From assembly GCA_022071945.1 (NCBI GenBank), contig JAJVIN010000005.1:152879-216878 (forward strand): a DNA stretch of 64,000 nt, written 5' to 3'. A program made the position numbers and the translations under genes. The notes under the pieces were generated by a model. The model worked only from the letters and a program-made list of their open reading frames with translations. It had not been told where the DNA came from and did not search any database. This DNA comes from Thermoanaerobaculia bacterium. GTDB taxonomy: Bacteria > Acidobacteriota > Thermoanaerobaculia > UBA5066. This document shows positions 8,746 to 17,601 of this stretch, in pieces. Numbering within the stretch: the stretch's first letter is position 1; each line of letters starts with the position of its first letter.

Positions 8746-10464
8746 TCAGAGCACCTGGACCTGATTCAGATAGCGCCCCTTCTCGTCGTAGAGATGGACG
8801 GCACAGGCCAGACAGGGGTCGAAGGAGTGGATCGTCCGGAGCAGTTCGAGGGGCACCTCCGGGTTCGCCACCGGGGTCCCGATGAGGGCGGATTCGTAGG
8901 CCGACATCTGACCCTTTGGGTCTCTCGGGGAGGCGTTCCAGGTACTCGGGACGACGAGCTGGTAGTTCTCGATCTTCCGGTCCTTGATGACGATCCAGTG
9001 AGCGAGTGCTCCGCGAGGCGCCTCTGTCATCCCGACTCCCTTGGCCTCGGCCGGCCAGGTCTCAGGCGCCCACTTCTCCCCCGCCCAGAGCCGGGTGTCG
9101 CCATTCTTGATGTTGGCAAGGAGTTGCGAGTAGAACTCCTTGGACCACCCCGCGACGAGCTTCGTCTCGAGCCCTCGGGCCGCCGTCCGGCCCAGGGTCG
9201 AGAAGAGAGCCGTGACGGGGACGTCGAGCTGCTTGAGGGCCGCGCCCACCACTTCCTTGACCTCCTCGCGGCCGGAGGCATAGGCGACGAGCATCCGCGA
9301 GAGCGGACCGACCTCCATCGCGTTGCCCTTCCACCTGGGCGTCTTCAGCCAGCTGTATTTCTTGTCGACGTCGAGGTGGTCGTACGGGGGCTTCGGCCCG
9401 GTGTACTTCAACTTCGTCTCACCCTTCCAGGGGTGTTTGCCATCTCCGTCGCCGCTGCCGTACTCGTACCACGACCGTGAGATGAACTCCTGGATCTCGG
9501 CGTCGTTCTTGCCATCGACGGGGTGGACCTTCGAGAGGTCGCGTCCGAGGATCACTCCGCGAGGGAACTTGAAGTGCTCGGGATCCCCGTATCCGTGCGT
9601 GGGCAGGTCGCCATAGGCCAGGTAGTTCGAGAGCCCGCCGCCGATGGCGCCCCAGTCCTTGTAGAACGACGCGACGGCCATCAGGTCGGGGATGTAGACC
9701 TTCTCGATGAACTCGGCGGCGATCTCGAGAAGGCTCCCGACCTTCGCGAGCCGCTCGGCGTTGAGCGCGTTGGCGTCGTCGATGTTGATCGAGCAGGCGG
9801 CCCCGCCCACCAGGTAGTTCGGGTGCGGGTTCTTCCCGCCGAAGATCGTGTGGATCTTGACGACTTCCTTTTGCCACTCCAGGGCCTCGAGGTAGTGCGC
9901 CACTCCGATGAGGTTCACCTCGGCGGGCAGCTTGTAGGCCGAGTGGCCCCAGTAGCCGTTCGCGAAGATCCCGAGCTGGCCGCTCTCGACGAACGCCGTG
10001 AGGCGCTTCTGCAGGTCGGAGAAGTACCCGGGAGAACTCTTCGGCCAGTTCGAGATGCTCTGGGCGATCTCGGAGGTCTTCTTCGGATCGGCCTTCAGGG
10101 CACTGACGACGTCGACCCAGTCGAGCGCGTGCAGGTGGTAGAAGTGGACGACGTGGTCCTGCATGTACTGCGCGCAGAACATGAGATTCCGCACGAGTTC
10201 GGCATTCGGCGGGACCGTGATGCCGAGCGCGTCCTCGACGGTGCGCACGGAAGCCAGCGCGTGGACCGTCGTGCAGACCCCACAGGCCCTCTCGGTGAAG
10301 GCCCAGGCGTCTCTGGGATCGCGGCCCTTCAGAATCAGCTCGAATCCGCGGACCATGGTCCCCGAGCTGTAGGCATCGACGATCTTCCCGTCCTTGACCT
10401 CGACTTCGAGCCGCAGGTGACCTTCGATTCGGGTGATGGGATCGACAACGATGCGATTCGCCAT
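8746..10464 (-). CDS. hyaB: [NiFe] hydrogenase large (catalytic) subunit
   Basis: This 572-residue subunit carries the NiFe(CN)2CO active site that splits H2. The N-terminal L1 motif 'RACGVCT' lies near residue 60 and the C-terminal L2 motif 'DPCLACAVH' near 549-557. Fifteen residues follow the His and should be cleaved by HyaD, so the enzyme is of the processed type. The start 'MANRIVVDPITRIEGHL' is typical of the family. It is 6 bases after hyaA and directly before hyaC. The organisation supports a periplasm-facing H2-oxidising complex. Confidence 0.97.
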   Translation of the reverse strand: MANRIVVDPITRIEGHLRLEVEVKDGKIVDAYSSGTMVRGFELILKGRDPRDAWAFTERACGVCTTVHALASVRTVEDALGITVPPNAELVRNLMFCAQYMQDHVVHFYHLHALDWVDVVSALKADPKKTSEIAQSISNWPKSSPGYFSDLQKRLTAFVESGQLGIFANGYWGHSAYKLPAEVNLIGVAHYLEALEWQKEVVKIHTIFGGKNPHPNYLVGGAACSINIDDANALNAERLAKVGSLLEIAAEFIEKVYIPDLMAVASFYKDWGAIGGGLSNYLAYGDLPTHGYGDPEHFKFPRGVILGRDLSKVHPVDGKNDAEIQEFISRSWYEYGSGDGDGKHPWKGETKLKYTGPKPPYDHLDVDKKYSWLKTPRWKGNAMEVGPLSRMLVAYASGREEVKEVVGAALKQLDVPVTALFSTLGRTAARGLETKLVAGWSKEFYSQLLANIKNGDTRLWAGEKWAPETWPAEAKGVGMTEAPRGALAHWIVIKDRKIENYQLVVPSTWNASPRDPKGQMSAYESALIGTPVANPEVPLELLRTIHSFDPCLACAVHLYDEKGRYLNQVQVL

Positions 10465-10470
10465 GGCGCG

Positions 10471-11586
10471 CTACTCCTTCCCTTCCCCGGGGGCCTTCTC
10501 GCTGTCGCGGATCCCCTCCTTGATCTGCTTTCGCTTGCGGAAGTTTGTCGTCACGGCGTGAGCCGCTATCCCCACCGCCGTGACGGCGCCCATGGCGACA
10601 CCGATGTCGTCCGCGGTCTTCTCGATTCCGAATCCCGGGAAGGCGGCGAGGTGCTGGTAGAAGGGTCCGTTGTCCCAGAACTTGGCCTCGCTGCAGCCGA
10701 TGCAACCGTGCCCGGACTGGATCGGATAGCTGACACCATCGTTCCAGCGAATGATGCCGCAGGAGTTATAGGTGACCGGCCCGCGGCAGCCGACCTTGTA
10801 GAGGCAGTAGCCTCGCTTGGCGTTCTCGTCGTCGAAGGAGTCGACGAAGAGGCCAGCGTCGTAGTTCGGCCTCCGGTAGCAGGTGTCGTGGACGCGCCTG
10901 GAGTAGAAGGCCTTCGGCCGTCCGAGGCCGTCGAGGTGGGGAATCCGGTCGAACGTCAGGAGATGAACGACCGTGCCGGCCATGACCTCGGCGATCGGGG
11001 GGCAGCCCGGGACGTTGATGACGGGCTTGCCCTCGACGAGCTTGTGGATCGGCGTCGCGCCGGTCGGATTCGGATTCGCCGCCTGGATGCAGCCGTTAGA
11101 CGCACAGCTCCCCCAGGCGACGATCGCCTTTGCGTCCTTGGCCGCTTCCTGGAGGATGTCCATCGCGCTCCTGCCCGCGATGCAGCAGTAGATCCCGCCC
11201 TCACCCGTCGGGACCGACCCCTCGACGAGCATCAGGTACTGCCCCTTGTACTTCGTCATCGTGGCGTGGAGAGCTTCCTCGGCTTGCTTGCCCGCCGCCG
11301 CCTGAAGCGTCTCGGTGTAGTCGAGGGAGATCTTGTCGAGAACGATGTCCGAGACGATCGGGTGAGAGGACCGGATGAAGCTCTCGCTGCAGCACGTGCA
11401 CTCCTGGAAGTGGAACCAGACGACGGGGAGGCGCGGCTTGGTGTCGAGCGCCTTCACGACGGCGCCGAGCGCGCTCGTCTCGATCCCCGCCGCCGCCGCC
11501 ATCCAGCCGCAGAAACGCAGGAAGTCGCGGCGGGAAACACCGCGAACCTGTGCCTGTTCCCAGATCGTGAGGGCCTTCTCGCTCAT
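10471..11586 (-). CDS. hyaA: [NiFe] hydrogenase small subunit, oxygen-tolerant type
   Basis: This 371-residue Fe-S subunit relays electrons from the active site. A twin-arginine signal 'SRRDFLRF' lies at about residues 18-25, so the folded heterodimer is exported by Tat. The proximal cluster region reads 'ECTCCSES' (Cys 63, 65, 66) and 'GSCASNGC' (Cys 161, 166). The extra Cys in each motif corresponds to Cys19 and Cys120 of E. coli Hyd-1, which support the [4Fe-3S] cluster of oxygen-tolerant enzymes. A C-terminal hydrophobic helix ('GVAMGAVTAVGIAAHAV') would anchor it to the membrane. It is the first gene after the sigma54-like promoter. Confidence 0.97.
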   Translation of the reverse strand: MSEKALTIWEQAQVRGVSRRDFLRFCGWMAAAAGIETSALGAVVKALDTKPRLPVVWFHFQECTCCSESFIRSSHPIVSDIVLDKISLDYTETLQAAAGKQAEEALHATMTKYKGQYLMLVEGSVPTGEGGIYCCIAGRSAMDILQEAAKDAKAIVAWGSCASNGCIQAANPNPTGATPIHKLVEGKPVINVPGCPPIAEVMAGTVVHLLTFDRIPHLDGLGRPKAFYSRRVHDTCYRRPNYDAGLFVDSFDDENAKRGYCLYKVGCRGPVTYNSCGIIRWNDGVSYPIQSGHGCIGCSEAKFWDNGPFYQHLAAFPGFGIEKTADDIGVAMGAVTAVGIAAHAVTTNFRKRKQIKEGIRDSEKAPGEGKE

Positions 11587-11664
11587 GGATCCTCCTCGTC
11601 ACTCTCTCGGCGTGCACCACGCCAGAAGTTCCTGCGCCAGGTCACGGACCTGACAGCGCGAGGG

Positions 11665-11680
11665 TGCAAGTGAGCTGCCA
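11665..11680 (-). promoter_or_regulatory. Sigma54 (-24/-12) promoter of the hya operon
   Basis: The minus strand reads TGGCAGCTCACTTGCA, matching the RpoN consensus TGGCACGNNNNTTGCW at the conserved GG (-24) and GC (-12) with correct spacing. It lies 78 bases upstream of the hyaA ATG, in the gap between the regulator and hyaA. Initiation would be near 11655, leaving a leader of about 70 bases. Hydrogenase operons driven by sigma54 and an NtrC-like activator are well known. Confidence 0.72.
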
Positions 11681-11732
11681 CTTGCCAGGGGCCGAGGGGC
11701 GGCAATCAAACGCAGAGCTGTCTCGAAATCCT

Positions 11733-11766
11733 GCGGATTCCCGTCAGCAGCCCCGCGGGAATCCGC
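11733..11766. promoter_or_regulatory. Inverted repeat upstream of hya promoter (activator site or terminator)
   Basis: GCGGATTCCCG (11733-11743) and CGGGAATCCGC (11756-11766) are perfect 11-base inverted copies with a 12-base gap. They lie about 80-110 bases upstream of the predicted hya start, where sigma54 activators usually bind. They are also about 28 bases after the regulator stop, so a terminator is possible, but no T-run follows on the minus strand. Confidence 0.45.
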
Positions 11767-11793
11767 GAGGAAGCTCTCCGGAATCCCCGCGCC

Positions 11794-12762
11794 TCAACTC
11801 TCCAGGCCGTACTTCTTCAGCTTGTCCCGAAAGGTGGAGAGCGAGAGCCCGAGGACCCGCGCCGCCTGACTCCTGTTGCCGGCTGCATCTCTGAGGGCCT
11901 CTTTCAGGAGCGTCTCCTCGAGGCAGTCGATCGCCTGGTTGAACGAGAGGTTCTTCTCCGCGATGCAGCGGACACACGCCCTCGCCAGGACCTCGGCGGG
12001 CTGCCCTTCCAGGATCTCGGGCGGAAGGTCCTCGAGACGAACTTCCTTTCCGGCAAAGAGCGTGAGGCGGTGCGCGACATTGCGGAGTTCGCGCACGTTC
12101 CCCGGCCAGGAGTATCGCGAGAGCGCCGCCGCGGCCTGAGAGTTGACCCGAAGCTCCCGCCCGGGCGCGTATCTCAGCAGGAAGTGCTCGAGCAAGACCG
12201 AAACGTCCTCGGGCCTCTCCCGCAGGGGAGGGATGCGAACCGGAACGACGTGCAACCGGTAATAGAGGTCCGCGCGGAAGAGCCCGCGCTCGACGAGCTG
12301 CTTGAGATCCACCTTCGCCGCGCTCACGAGCCGGGTGTTGAACGGGATCGTGACGGTCCCGCCAACCCTCATGACCTCCTGGGCTTCGAGCGCGCGCAGA
12401 AGTTTGGGCTGCACTGCCGGCGGGACGTCGTCGACGTCGTCGAGGAAGATCGTTCCCCCGCTTGCCAGCTCGAAGAGGCCCTTCTTCGCCTGCACCGCCG
12501 TCGTGAAGGCTCCGCGCTCGTGCCCGAAGAGTTCGCTCTCGAGAAGGTCGTGCGGCATCGCCGACAGCGAGATCTTCACGAACGGGCCATCGCGCCGCGG
12601 GCTCAGGCGGTGGATGTGATCCGCAAAGAGTTCCTTGCCGACTCCCGTCTCGCCCAGGAGCAGGATCGACCCTTCCGAGGCCGCCAGGACTGGAAGCTGA
12701 TCGAGAAGCGAACGCATCCGCTCGCTCCTCGTGACGATGACCGGGAGCGTCCCTGGCTTCAT
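11794..12762 (-). CDS. Sigma54-interacting AAA+ transcriptional regulator without receiver domain
   Basis: This 322-residue protein has an NtrC-type AAA+ domain from about residue 10 to 230: Walker A 'GETGVGKE', Walker B 'GGTIFLDDVDD', and the arginine-finger region 'FRADLYYRL'. It ends in a Fis-type helix-turn-helix ('NRSQAARVLGLSLSTFRDKL'). It has no N-terminal receiver or sensor domain. The sigma54-contacting loop reads GAFTTA rather than GAFTGA. It lies between hypE and hyaA, just upstream of a -24/-12 promoter, so it probably controls the hydrogenase. Whether it activates or represses is uncertain because of the altered loop. Confidence 0.85.
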   Translation of the reverse strand: MKPGTLPVIVTRSERMRSLLDQLPVLAASEGSILLLGETGVGKELFADHIHRLSPRRDGPFVKISLSAMPHDLLESELFGHERGAFTTAVQAKKGLFELASGGTIFLDDVDDVPPAVQPKLLRALEAQEVMRVGGTVTIPFNTRLVSAAKVDLKQLVERGLFRADLYYRLHVVPVRIPPLRERPEDVSVLLEHFLLRYAPGRELRVNSQAAAALSRYSWPGNVRELRNVAHRLTLFAGKEVRLEDLPPEILEGQPAEVLARACVRCIAEKNLSFNQAIDCLEETLLKEALRDAAGNRSQAARVLGLSLSTFRDKLKKYGLES

Positions 12763-12837
12763 GGAGCTTCCTCGTTGAGACTGCGCCGCCCGCGAGAGTC
12801 AGGCGAGCCCGGCTCTCTCCCCGGTCCTCCCATCGAG

Positions 12838-13911
12838 CTAGCAGATCCTCGGCAGTTGCTCGCCGGTCAGAAGATCGACCACGCGCAGTCCGCCGACCCG
12901 GCTTCTGAGCACCACGTCGCCAGGGTGCTCCGCCACGACCTCGCCGATCACGGCCGCAAAACGGCCGAGGGCGTTCGTCCGCAGGACCGCGAGAGCCCGG
13001 TCGGCTTCCTCTTTCGCGACGATGGCGATCATCTTCCCCTCGTTGGCGACGTAAAGCGGGTCGAGCCCGAGAATCTCGCACGCTCCGCGGACCTCCTCCG
13101 CCACAGGAATCGCCTCCTCGGAGATGCGGATCCCCACTCGGGCCTGCCCCGCGATCTCGTGAAGGACGCTCGCGACCCCGCCCCGGGTCGGATCCCTCAG
13201 CACGTGAACGGCGTCCCCAGCCTCGGCCAGGAGCGCCGAGACCATCTCGTGGAGAGGCGCGGTGTCGCTCTCGAGTGTCGTCTCGAACTCGAGCCCCTCT
13301 CGCAGGGAGAGGATGGCGATCCCGTGGACGGCGATCTCCCCGCTGACGATGATCACGTCCCCCGGCACCGCCTTGCGAGGCGAGATGTCGATGCCGGCGG
13401 GGACCACTCCGATCCCGCTGACGTTGACGTAGACGCCGTCTCCCTTGCCGTGTTCGACCACTTTGGTGTCCCCGGTGACGATCGGGACTCCCACCGCGCG
13501 CGCCGCCGCCTCCATCGACCGCACCACCCGCCAGAGGTCCTCCATCGGGAGCCCCTCCTCCAGAATCAGTGCCGACGAGAGGGCCAGGGGCCGGGCCCCG
13601 CACATGGCGAGGTCGTTGACGGTCCCGTGGACGGCCAGGGAGCCGATGTCCCCGCCAGGAAAGAAGATGGGGCGGATGACGAAGGAGTCGGTGCTGAAAG
13701 CCAGTCTCGCCCCCGCGACGTCGAGCCGCGCCCCGTCGTGGAGTTCCCGCAGCGGCGCGTTGTCAAACGACGGGACGAAGATCCGCTCGATCAGCATCTG
13801 CGTGAGACGTCCGCCGCCGCCGTGGGCCATCAGGACGGACGGGTGCTCCGAGATCGGAATGGGACACGCCATCGCGGTGAGCTTCTCGCCCAAAGACTTC
13901 TTCTCGCTCAT
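12838..13911 (-). CDS. hypE: Hydrogenase maturation protein HypE
   Basis: HypE dehydrates the carbamoyl group on its C-terminal Cys to cyanide for the Fe site. The protein is 357 residues and ends in 'LPRIC', matching the conserved C-terminal PR(H/Y/I)C acceptor tail. The N-terminal '[12 protein letters not shown]' and '[19 protein letters not shown]' match the PurM-like ATP-binding fold. It overlaps hypD by 4 bases. Its partner HypF is not in this window. Confidence 0.95.
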   Translation of the reverse strand: MSEKKSLGEKLTAMACPIPISEHPSVLMAHGGGGRLTQMLIERIFVPSFDNAPLRELHDGARLDVAGARLAFSTDSFVIRPIFFPGGDIGSLAVHGTVNDLAMCGARPLALSSALILEEGLPMEDLWRVVRSMEAAARAVGVPIVTGDTKVVEHGKGDGVYVNVSGIGVVPAGIDISPRKAVPGDVIIVSGEIAVHGIAILSLREGLEFETTLESDTAPLHEMVSALLAEAGDAVHVLRDPTRGGVASVLHEIAGQARVGIRISEEAIPVAEEVRGACEILGLDPLYVANEGKMIAIVAKEEADRALAVLRTNALGRFAAVIGEVVAEHPGDVVLRSRVGGLRVVDLLTGEQLPRIC

Positions 13912-15023
13912 CGGGAGACCTCAGCCTTCAGATGCGCGAGGCCACGGCCGTACCGGTGGTAGGCCGAGCAGGCTCCCTCGGAGGACACCATCGGCGCGCC
14001 GAGAGGCTTCTCCGGGGTGCACGCCGTTCCGAACGCCGGGCAGGCATCGGGTTTGTCGAGCCCCTGCAGGATCCTTCCAGCGATGCAGACCTCGGGTTCG
14101 TCCGCCGTCACGGCCGTGACACGGAATCGCGAGGCCGCATCGAAGGCCGCATAGGCAGGAGCCAGCCGGTACCCGCTCTTCGGAATGACGCCGATCCCTC
14201 TCCACGGCCGGTCGCAGACCTCGAAGACCTGCGCGAGGAGTTCCTGGGCACGCGTGTTCCCGGTCCGGGTCACGGACCGGACGTACTGGTTCTCGACTCC
14301 GAATCGGTCCTCCTCGAGCGCGGAGACCGTCATCAGGATCCCCTGCAAGAGATCCAGGGGTTCGAACCCCGTGACGACGATCGGGATCCGGTACTGCGCG
14401 GCGATCGGTTCGTACTGCCAGAACCCCATGACCGTGCAGACGTGACCGGCGGCCAGAAAGCCCTGGACCCGATTCGACGGCGAAGAGAGGATCGCCTCCA
14501 TCGCGGGCGGCACGAGGACGTGCGAGGAGAGCACCGAGAAGTTGGACAGCCCGGTCCGGCTCGCCTCGAAGACCGCCATCGCGATCGCGGGGGCCGTGGT
14601 CTCGAAACCGACTCCGAAGAAGACGACCTGCCGATCCGGGTTCTTCCGGGCGAGATTGACCGCGTCCAGCGGCGAGTAGACCATCCGGACGTCCCCGCCG
14701 GCTGCCTTGACGTGCAGGAGGTCGGTCGTCGACCCGGGAACGCGCAGCATGTCTCCGAACGAGGTGAAGATCACCTCCGGACGCTGGGCGATGGCAAGGG
14801 CCCGGTCGATCTCCACGAGCGGCGTGACACAGACGGGGCACCCGGGACCGTGAACCAGGGTGATCTCCGCAGGCAGCATCCGGTCGATGCCGAACTTGAT
14901 GAGCGTGTGGGTCTGCCCGCCGCAGATCTCCATGAGGGTCCACGGGCGGCGGACCTTCCTTCCGATGGCGCCCAGCATCTTCTGGGCGTCGTCGAGATTG
15001 CGGTACTCGTCGACGAACTTCAT
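13908..15023 (-). CDS. hypD: Hydrogenase maturation protein HypD
   Basis: HypD is the Fe-S scaffold on which Fe(CN)2CO is assembled with HypC and HypE. Conserved motifs are present: 'CGGQTHT' near residue 39, '[10 protein letters not shown]' near 66, 'GFETTAP', and the C-terminal cluster-binding cysteines in '[21 protein letters not shown]'. Length is 371 residues, normal for the family. It follows hypC by 4 bases and overlaps hypE by 4, so the three form one translational unit. Confidence 0.96.
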   Translation of the reverse strand: MKFVDEYRNLDDAQKMLGAIGRKVRRPWTLMEICGGQTHTLIKFGIDRMLPAEITLVHGPGCPVCVTPLVEIDRALAIAQRPEVIFTSFGDMLRVPGSTTDLLHVKAAGGDVRMVYSPLDAVNLARKNPDRQVVFFGVGFETTAPAIAMAVFEASRTGLSNFSVLSSHVLVPPAMEAILSSPSNRVQGFLAAGHVCTVMGFWQYEPIAAQYRIPIVVTGFEPLDLLQGILMTVSALEEDRFGVENQYVRSVTRTGNTRAQELLAQVFEVCDRPWRGIGVIPKSGYRLAPAYAAFDAASRFRVTAVTADEPEVCIAGRILQGLDKPDACPAFGTACTPEKPLGAPMVSSEGACSAYHRYGRGLAHLKAEVSR

Positions 15024-15027
15024 CTCG

Positions 15028-15297
15028 TCAGGTGGAAGCGGGAGAGGCCGTCGGGTCGTCCAGGTCGGTCAGTTCACCCATCTGCTTGAGTGCCTCGAAG
15101 ACTTCCCGGGCGTGCTCCTCGTCGATCCGGCTGAGGGCGAACCCGACGTGGACGAGGACGTAGTCACCGGCCTTCGCCTCGGGCGTGTAGGCGAGGCAGA
15201 TCTCCTTGGCGATTCCGCCGAAGGAAACGAGGCCCATGTTGATTCCGAGAGGACTCTCGTCCACCCGCAGGACCTTACCCGGGATACCCAAGCACAT
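15028..15297 (-). CDS. hypC: Hydrogenase maturation chaperone HypC
   Basis: HypC is the small chaperone that carries the Fe precursor between HypD and the large subunit. The N-terminus 'MCLGIPGKV' holds the essential Cys2, and '[13 protein letters not shown]' is the family's C-terminal region. Length is 89 residues. GAGGTGG precedes the ATG. A TATACT hexamer on the minus strand (15323-15318) could be a -10 element, but I see no good -35. No hypA, hypB or hypF lies in the window. Confidence 0.95.
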   Translation of the reverse strand: MCLGIPGKVLRVDESPLGINMGLVSFGGIAKEICLAYTPEAKAGDYVLVHVGFALSRIDEEHAREVFEALKQMGELTDLDDPTASPAST

Positions 15298-15371
15298 GTG
15301 CCACCTCGAGTGTGGGAAGTATAGATGTGGTCCTGGTTCACATCAGGGCTCGTGGCGGGCCAAGCTCTGGG

Positions 15372-15388
15372 CTCCGGCATGGCCGGAG
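15372..15388. terminator. Short GC hairpin between purQ and hypC
   Basis: CTCCGGC and GCCGGAG form a 7-bp stem with a 3-base loop, just after the purQ stop on the minus strand. No T-run follows in that direction, so terminator function is weakly supported. It may still separate the pur transcript from the hyp genes. Confidence 0.3.
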
Positions 15389-15394
15389 TCATTC

Positions 15395-16090
15395 CTAAGC
15401 CCGGCTCGCGGCAAACGAGCGAAAGACCTCGGCGCCATCCTCGCTCCCCAGGAGCGCCTCGACCGCCCTCTCCGGGTGCGGCATCAGGCCGAGGACGTTG
15501 CCCGCCTCGTTGCAGATCCCGGCCACGTCGTCCAGCGACCCGTTCGGGTTGGCCTCAGGGGTGCGGCTCCCGCTCTCGTCCACGTACCGGAAGACGATCT
15601 GGCCGGAGGCCTCGAGCCGCGCCAGGGTTTCCGGGTCCGCGACCCAGTTCCCGTCCCCGTGAGCGATCGGCATCCGGAGGCGAGTTCCGGCCGGGATCCG
15701 CCTGGTGAAGGGCGTCCGCTCGCTCTCGACCCTGAGGTGGACGTCCCCGCAAACGAACCTCAGCCCACCGTTCTGGACCAGTGCTCCCGGCAAGAGTCCC
15801 GCCTCGCAGAGAACCTGGAAGCCGTTGCAGATCCCGAGGACGGCGCCTCCCCGCTCCGCAAATGCCCGAACGCTCTGCATCACGGGCGAGAAGCGGGCCA
15901 TCGCCCCGCACCTGAGGTAATCGCCGTACGAGAACCCACCCGGGAGAACGACCAAGTCCGGGTCGCCGAGACTGGTCTCGCCGTGCCACAGAAGCCGCGT
16001 CTCGGCTCCCATCACCAGCTCCGCGGCGTGGGCGGCGTCGCGGTCGCAGTTGGAACCGGGAAAGACCACCACCACGACCCGAGGCTTCAC
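15395..16090 (-). CDS. purQ: Phosphoribosylformylglycinamidine synthase subunit PurQ
   Basis: PurQ is the glutaminase subunit that supplies ammonia for FGAM synthesis in purine biosynthesis. The 231-residue protein starts '[14 protein letters not shown]', has the nucleophile Cys in 'GICNGFQ', and ends with the catalytic His/Glu in 'GLMPHPERA'. It overlaps purS by 4 bases. The synthetase subunit purL is not adjacent in the window. Confidence 0.97.
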   Translation of the reverse strand: MKPRVVVVVFPGSNCDRDAAHAAELVMGAETRLLWHGETSLGDPDLVVLPGGFSYGDYLRCGAMARFSPVMQSVRAFAERGGAVLGICNGFQVLCEAGLLPGALVQNGGLRFVCGDVHLRVESERTPFTRRIPAGTRLRMPIAHGDGNWVADPETLARLEASGQIVFRYVDESGSRTPEANPNGSLDDVAGICNEAGNVLGLMPHPERAVEALLGSEDGAEVFRSFAASRA

Positions 16091-16335
16091 GAAAGGACCT
16101 CCACCTCGAAGTCCTCGATCACGGGGTTCGAAAGAAGCGTCTCCGCCATCTTCGCGGCCGCCACCTTCGCCGCTTCCGGCGTTTCCGCGTCCACGTCGAT
16201 CCGGAAGATCTTCCCGGCCCTCACGTCATGGACGGCCGCGTGGCCGAGACGGTGCAAGGCCCCGGCGATCGCCTTTCCCTGAGGATCGAGAACCCCCGCC
16301 TTGGGGAGAACACAGACCTGGACTTTCATCGTCAT
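16087..16335 (-). CDS. purS: Phosphoribosylformylglycinamidine synthase subunit PurS
   Basis: PurS is the small bridging subunit of the PurLQS complex. The 82-residue protein starts '[19 protein letters not shown]' and contains '[13 protein letters not shown]', both characteristic of the family. It overlaps purQ by 4 bases and lies 10 bases after the MBL-fold gene, so it belongs to the same transcript as dut and the M16 peptidase. Confidence 0.95.
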   Translation of the reverse strand: MTMKVQVCVLPKAGVLDPQGKAIAGALHRLGHAAVHDVRAGKIFRIDVDAETPEAAKVAAAKMAETLLSNPVIEDFEVEVLS

Positions 16336-16345
16336 CCCTCGCTTG

Positions 16346-17131
16346 TCAATCTCCGGCCGAGAGCCACTCCGAGGGCTCGTCTGGGCTCGCCACGACGAGC
16401 TCCGGCTGAGCTCCGATCTCGTTCAGGCTACACCGGGCCGCCAGAAGGGCGAGCGCCGGAGTGTTGTTCTGCTTGGAGAGGTGAAGGAGCGCAACCTTCT
16501 TCGTCCGCGGGCCCAGGACTCTCGCCAGGCCCTTCGCCCCCGCCTCGTTTGAGAGATGGCCCCTGTCCGAGAGGATCCGCGCCTTCAGCCGGGCCGAGTA
16601 TGGGCCCGTCCTGAGGAGATCGAGATCGTGGTTCATCTCCAGCCCGAGGACATCACAGTCGAGGAGCGCCCTGGCCACGGAGTCCGGCAAGAAACCGAGA
16701 TCGGTCGCGATCCCGGCCCTTTCGCCCGAGCGGGACGTGAAGACGAAGCAGAGCGGCTCCACGCCGTCGTGGGGCGTCGTCACCGCCCGAACCTCGAGCT
16801 CGTCACCGATCGTGAAGACCGTCTCGCCGGAAACGAGATGAACGTTCCCGAAGAGAGGGCCGGGGAGGCCGCACGACCGGGCCGTTCCCGCGGTCGTGAA
16901 GACCGAGAACCCGCGCTTCTCGACGAGGGTATTGGCTGCGCCGGAATGATCAGAGTGCTCGTGCGTCAGAAGGAGTGTGTGGATGTCCGCGAGCGTCATC
17001 CCGCGCCTCTTCAGCCGGCGGTCGATCTGACGAGGAGACAGCCCGGCATCCAGAAGGACGGCGGTCTTGCCGGAGCGGATCACCGCGCAGTTGCCGGAGG
17101 AGCCAGACGCCAGAAACGAGACCTCGATCAC
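16346..17131 (-). CDS. MBL-fold metallo-hydrolase (YycJ/WalJ-like)
   Basis: This 261-residue protein has a metallo-beta-lactamase fold. The start 'VIEVSFLASGSSGNC' and the metal motif 'LLTHEHSDHSG' match the YycJ-type subgroup; 'ATDLGF' and 'LEMNHD' supply further ligands, and 'ALLHLSKQNN' is the C-terminal His motif. I moved the start from the track's 17695 to a GTG at 17131 that overlaps the dut stop as GTGA. Members are thought to be exonucleases or hydrolases acting on nucleic acids, but the substrate here is not determined. Confidence 0.85.
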   Translation of the reverse strand: MIEVSFLASGSSGNCAVIRSGKTAVLLDAGLSPRQIDRRLKRRGMTLADIHTLLLTHEHSDHSGAANTLVEKRGFSVFTTAGTARSCGLPGPLFGNVHLVSGETVFTIGDELEVRAVTTPHDGVEPLCFVFTSRSGERAGIATDLGFLPDSVARALLDCDVLGLEMNHDLDLLRTGPYSARLKARILSDRGHLSNEAGAKGLARVLGPRTKKVALLHLSKQNNTPALALLAARCSLNEIGAQPELVVASPDEPSEWLSAGD

Positions 17132-17601
17132 TTCGACCCCGTGCTCCCGAAGCCGCCAGCGTTCCTCTCCGAGGGGGCCAGGTCCGCGCCCGTTTCGAAG
17201 ACGGCCCTTTCGACGCGCGCGAAGACGAGCTGGGCAATCCGGTCGCCCCGCATGAGCGTCACGGGCGCGGTGCCCAGATTGACCATGACCACGCCGACCT
17301 CTCCGCGGTAGTCGCTGTCGATCGTCCCGACACCATTGGCGAGAGCGAGGCCGTGCCGTGCCGCCAGGCCCGATCGCGCCCGCACCTGCCCCTCGAAGCC
17401 CTCCGGAATCTCGAGAAAGAGGCCGGTCGGGACGACGGCCCGCTCGAGGGGTCCGAGAGTGAGCGAGTCCTCCACCGCGGCACGGAGGTCTGCCCCCGCC
17501 GCCCCGGCCGTCGCATACGAGGGAGGGGCGAGATCCTCGCATCCTCCCCGCCACCGGTACCGGACGACGAATTCGGAAGCTCCCGGGCCGTGTTCCGTCA
17601 T
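17128..17601 (-). CDS. dut: Deoxyuridine 5'-triphosphate nucleotidohydrolase (dUTPase)
   Basis: The enzyme hydrolyses dUTP to dUMP and pyrophosphate, keeping uracil out of DNA. The five trimeric dUTPase motifs are visible, including 'AAGADLRA', 'RSGLAARHG', 'GTIDSDYRGE', 'GDRIAQLVF' and the C-terminal 'RNAGGFGSTG'. I moved the start from 18663 to the ATG at 17601, which overlaps the M16 stop as ATGA and gives 157 residues, the family norm. Confidence 0.96.
   Translation of the reverse strand: MTEHGPGASEFVVRYRWRGGCEDLAPPSYATAGAAGADLRAAVEDSLTLGPLERAVVPTGLFLEIPEGFEGQVRARSGLAARHGLALANGVGTIDSDYRGEVGVVMVNLGTAPVTLMRGDRIAQLVFARVERAVFETGADLAPSERNAGGFGSTGSK

Noticed and set aside
9523-11673. 716-aa plus-strand ORF
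   Set aside because: It lies opposite hyaA/hyaB, whose catalytic motifs are unambiguous; the shadow has the Asp/Val/Arg-rich look of antisense high-GC frames.
12070-13962. 630-aa plus-strand ORF
   Set aside because: It is antisense to hypE and the regulator and shows no domain.
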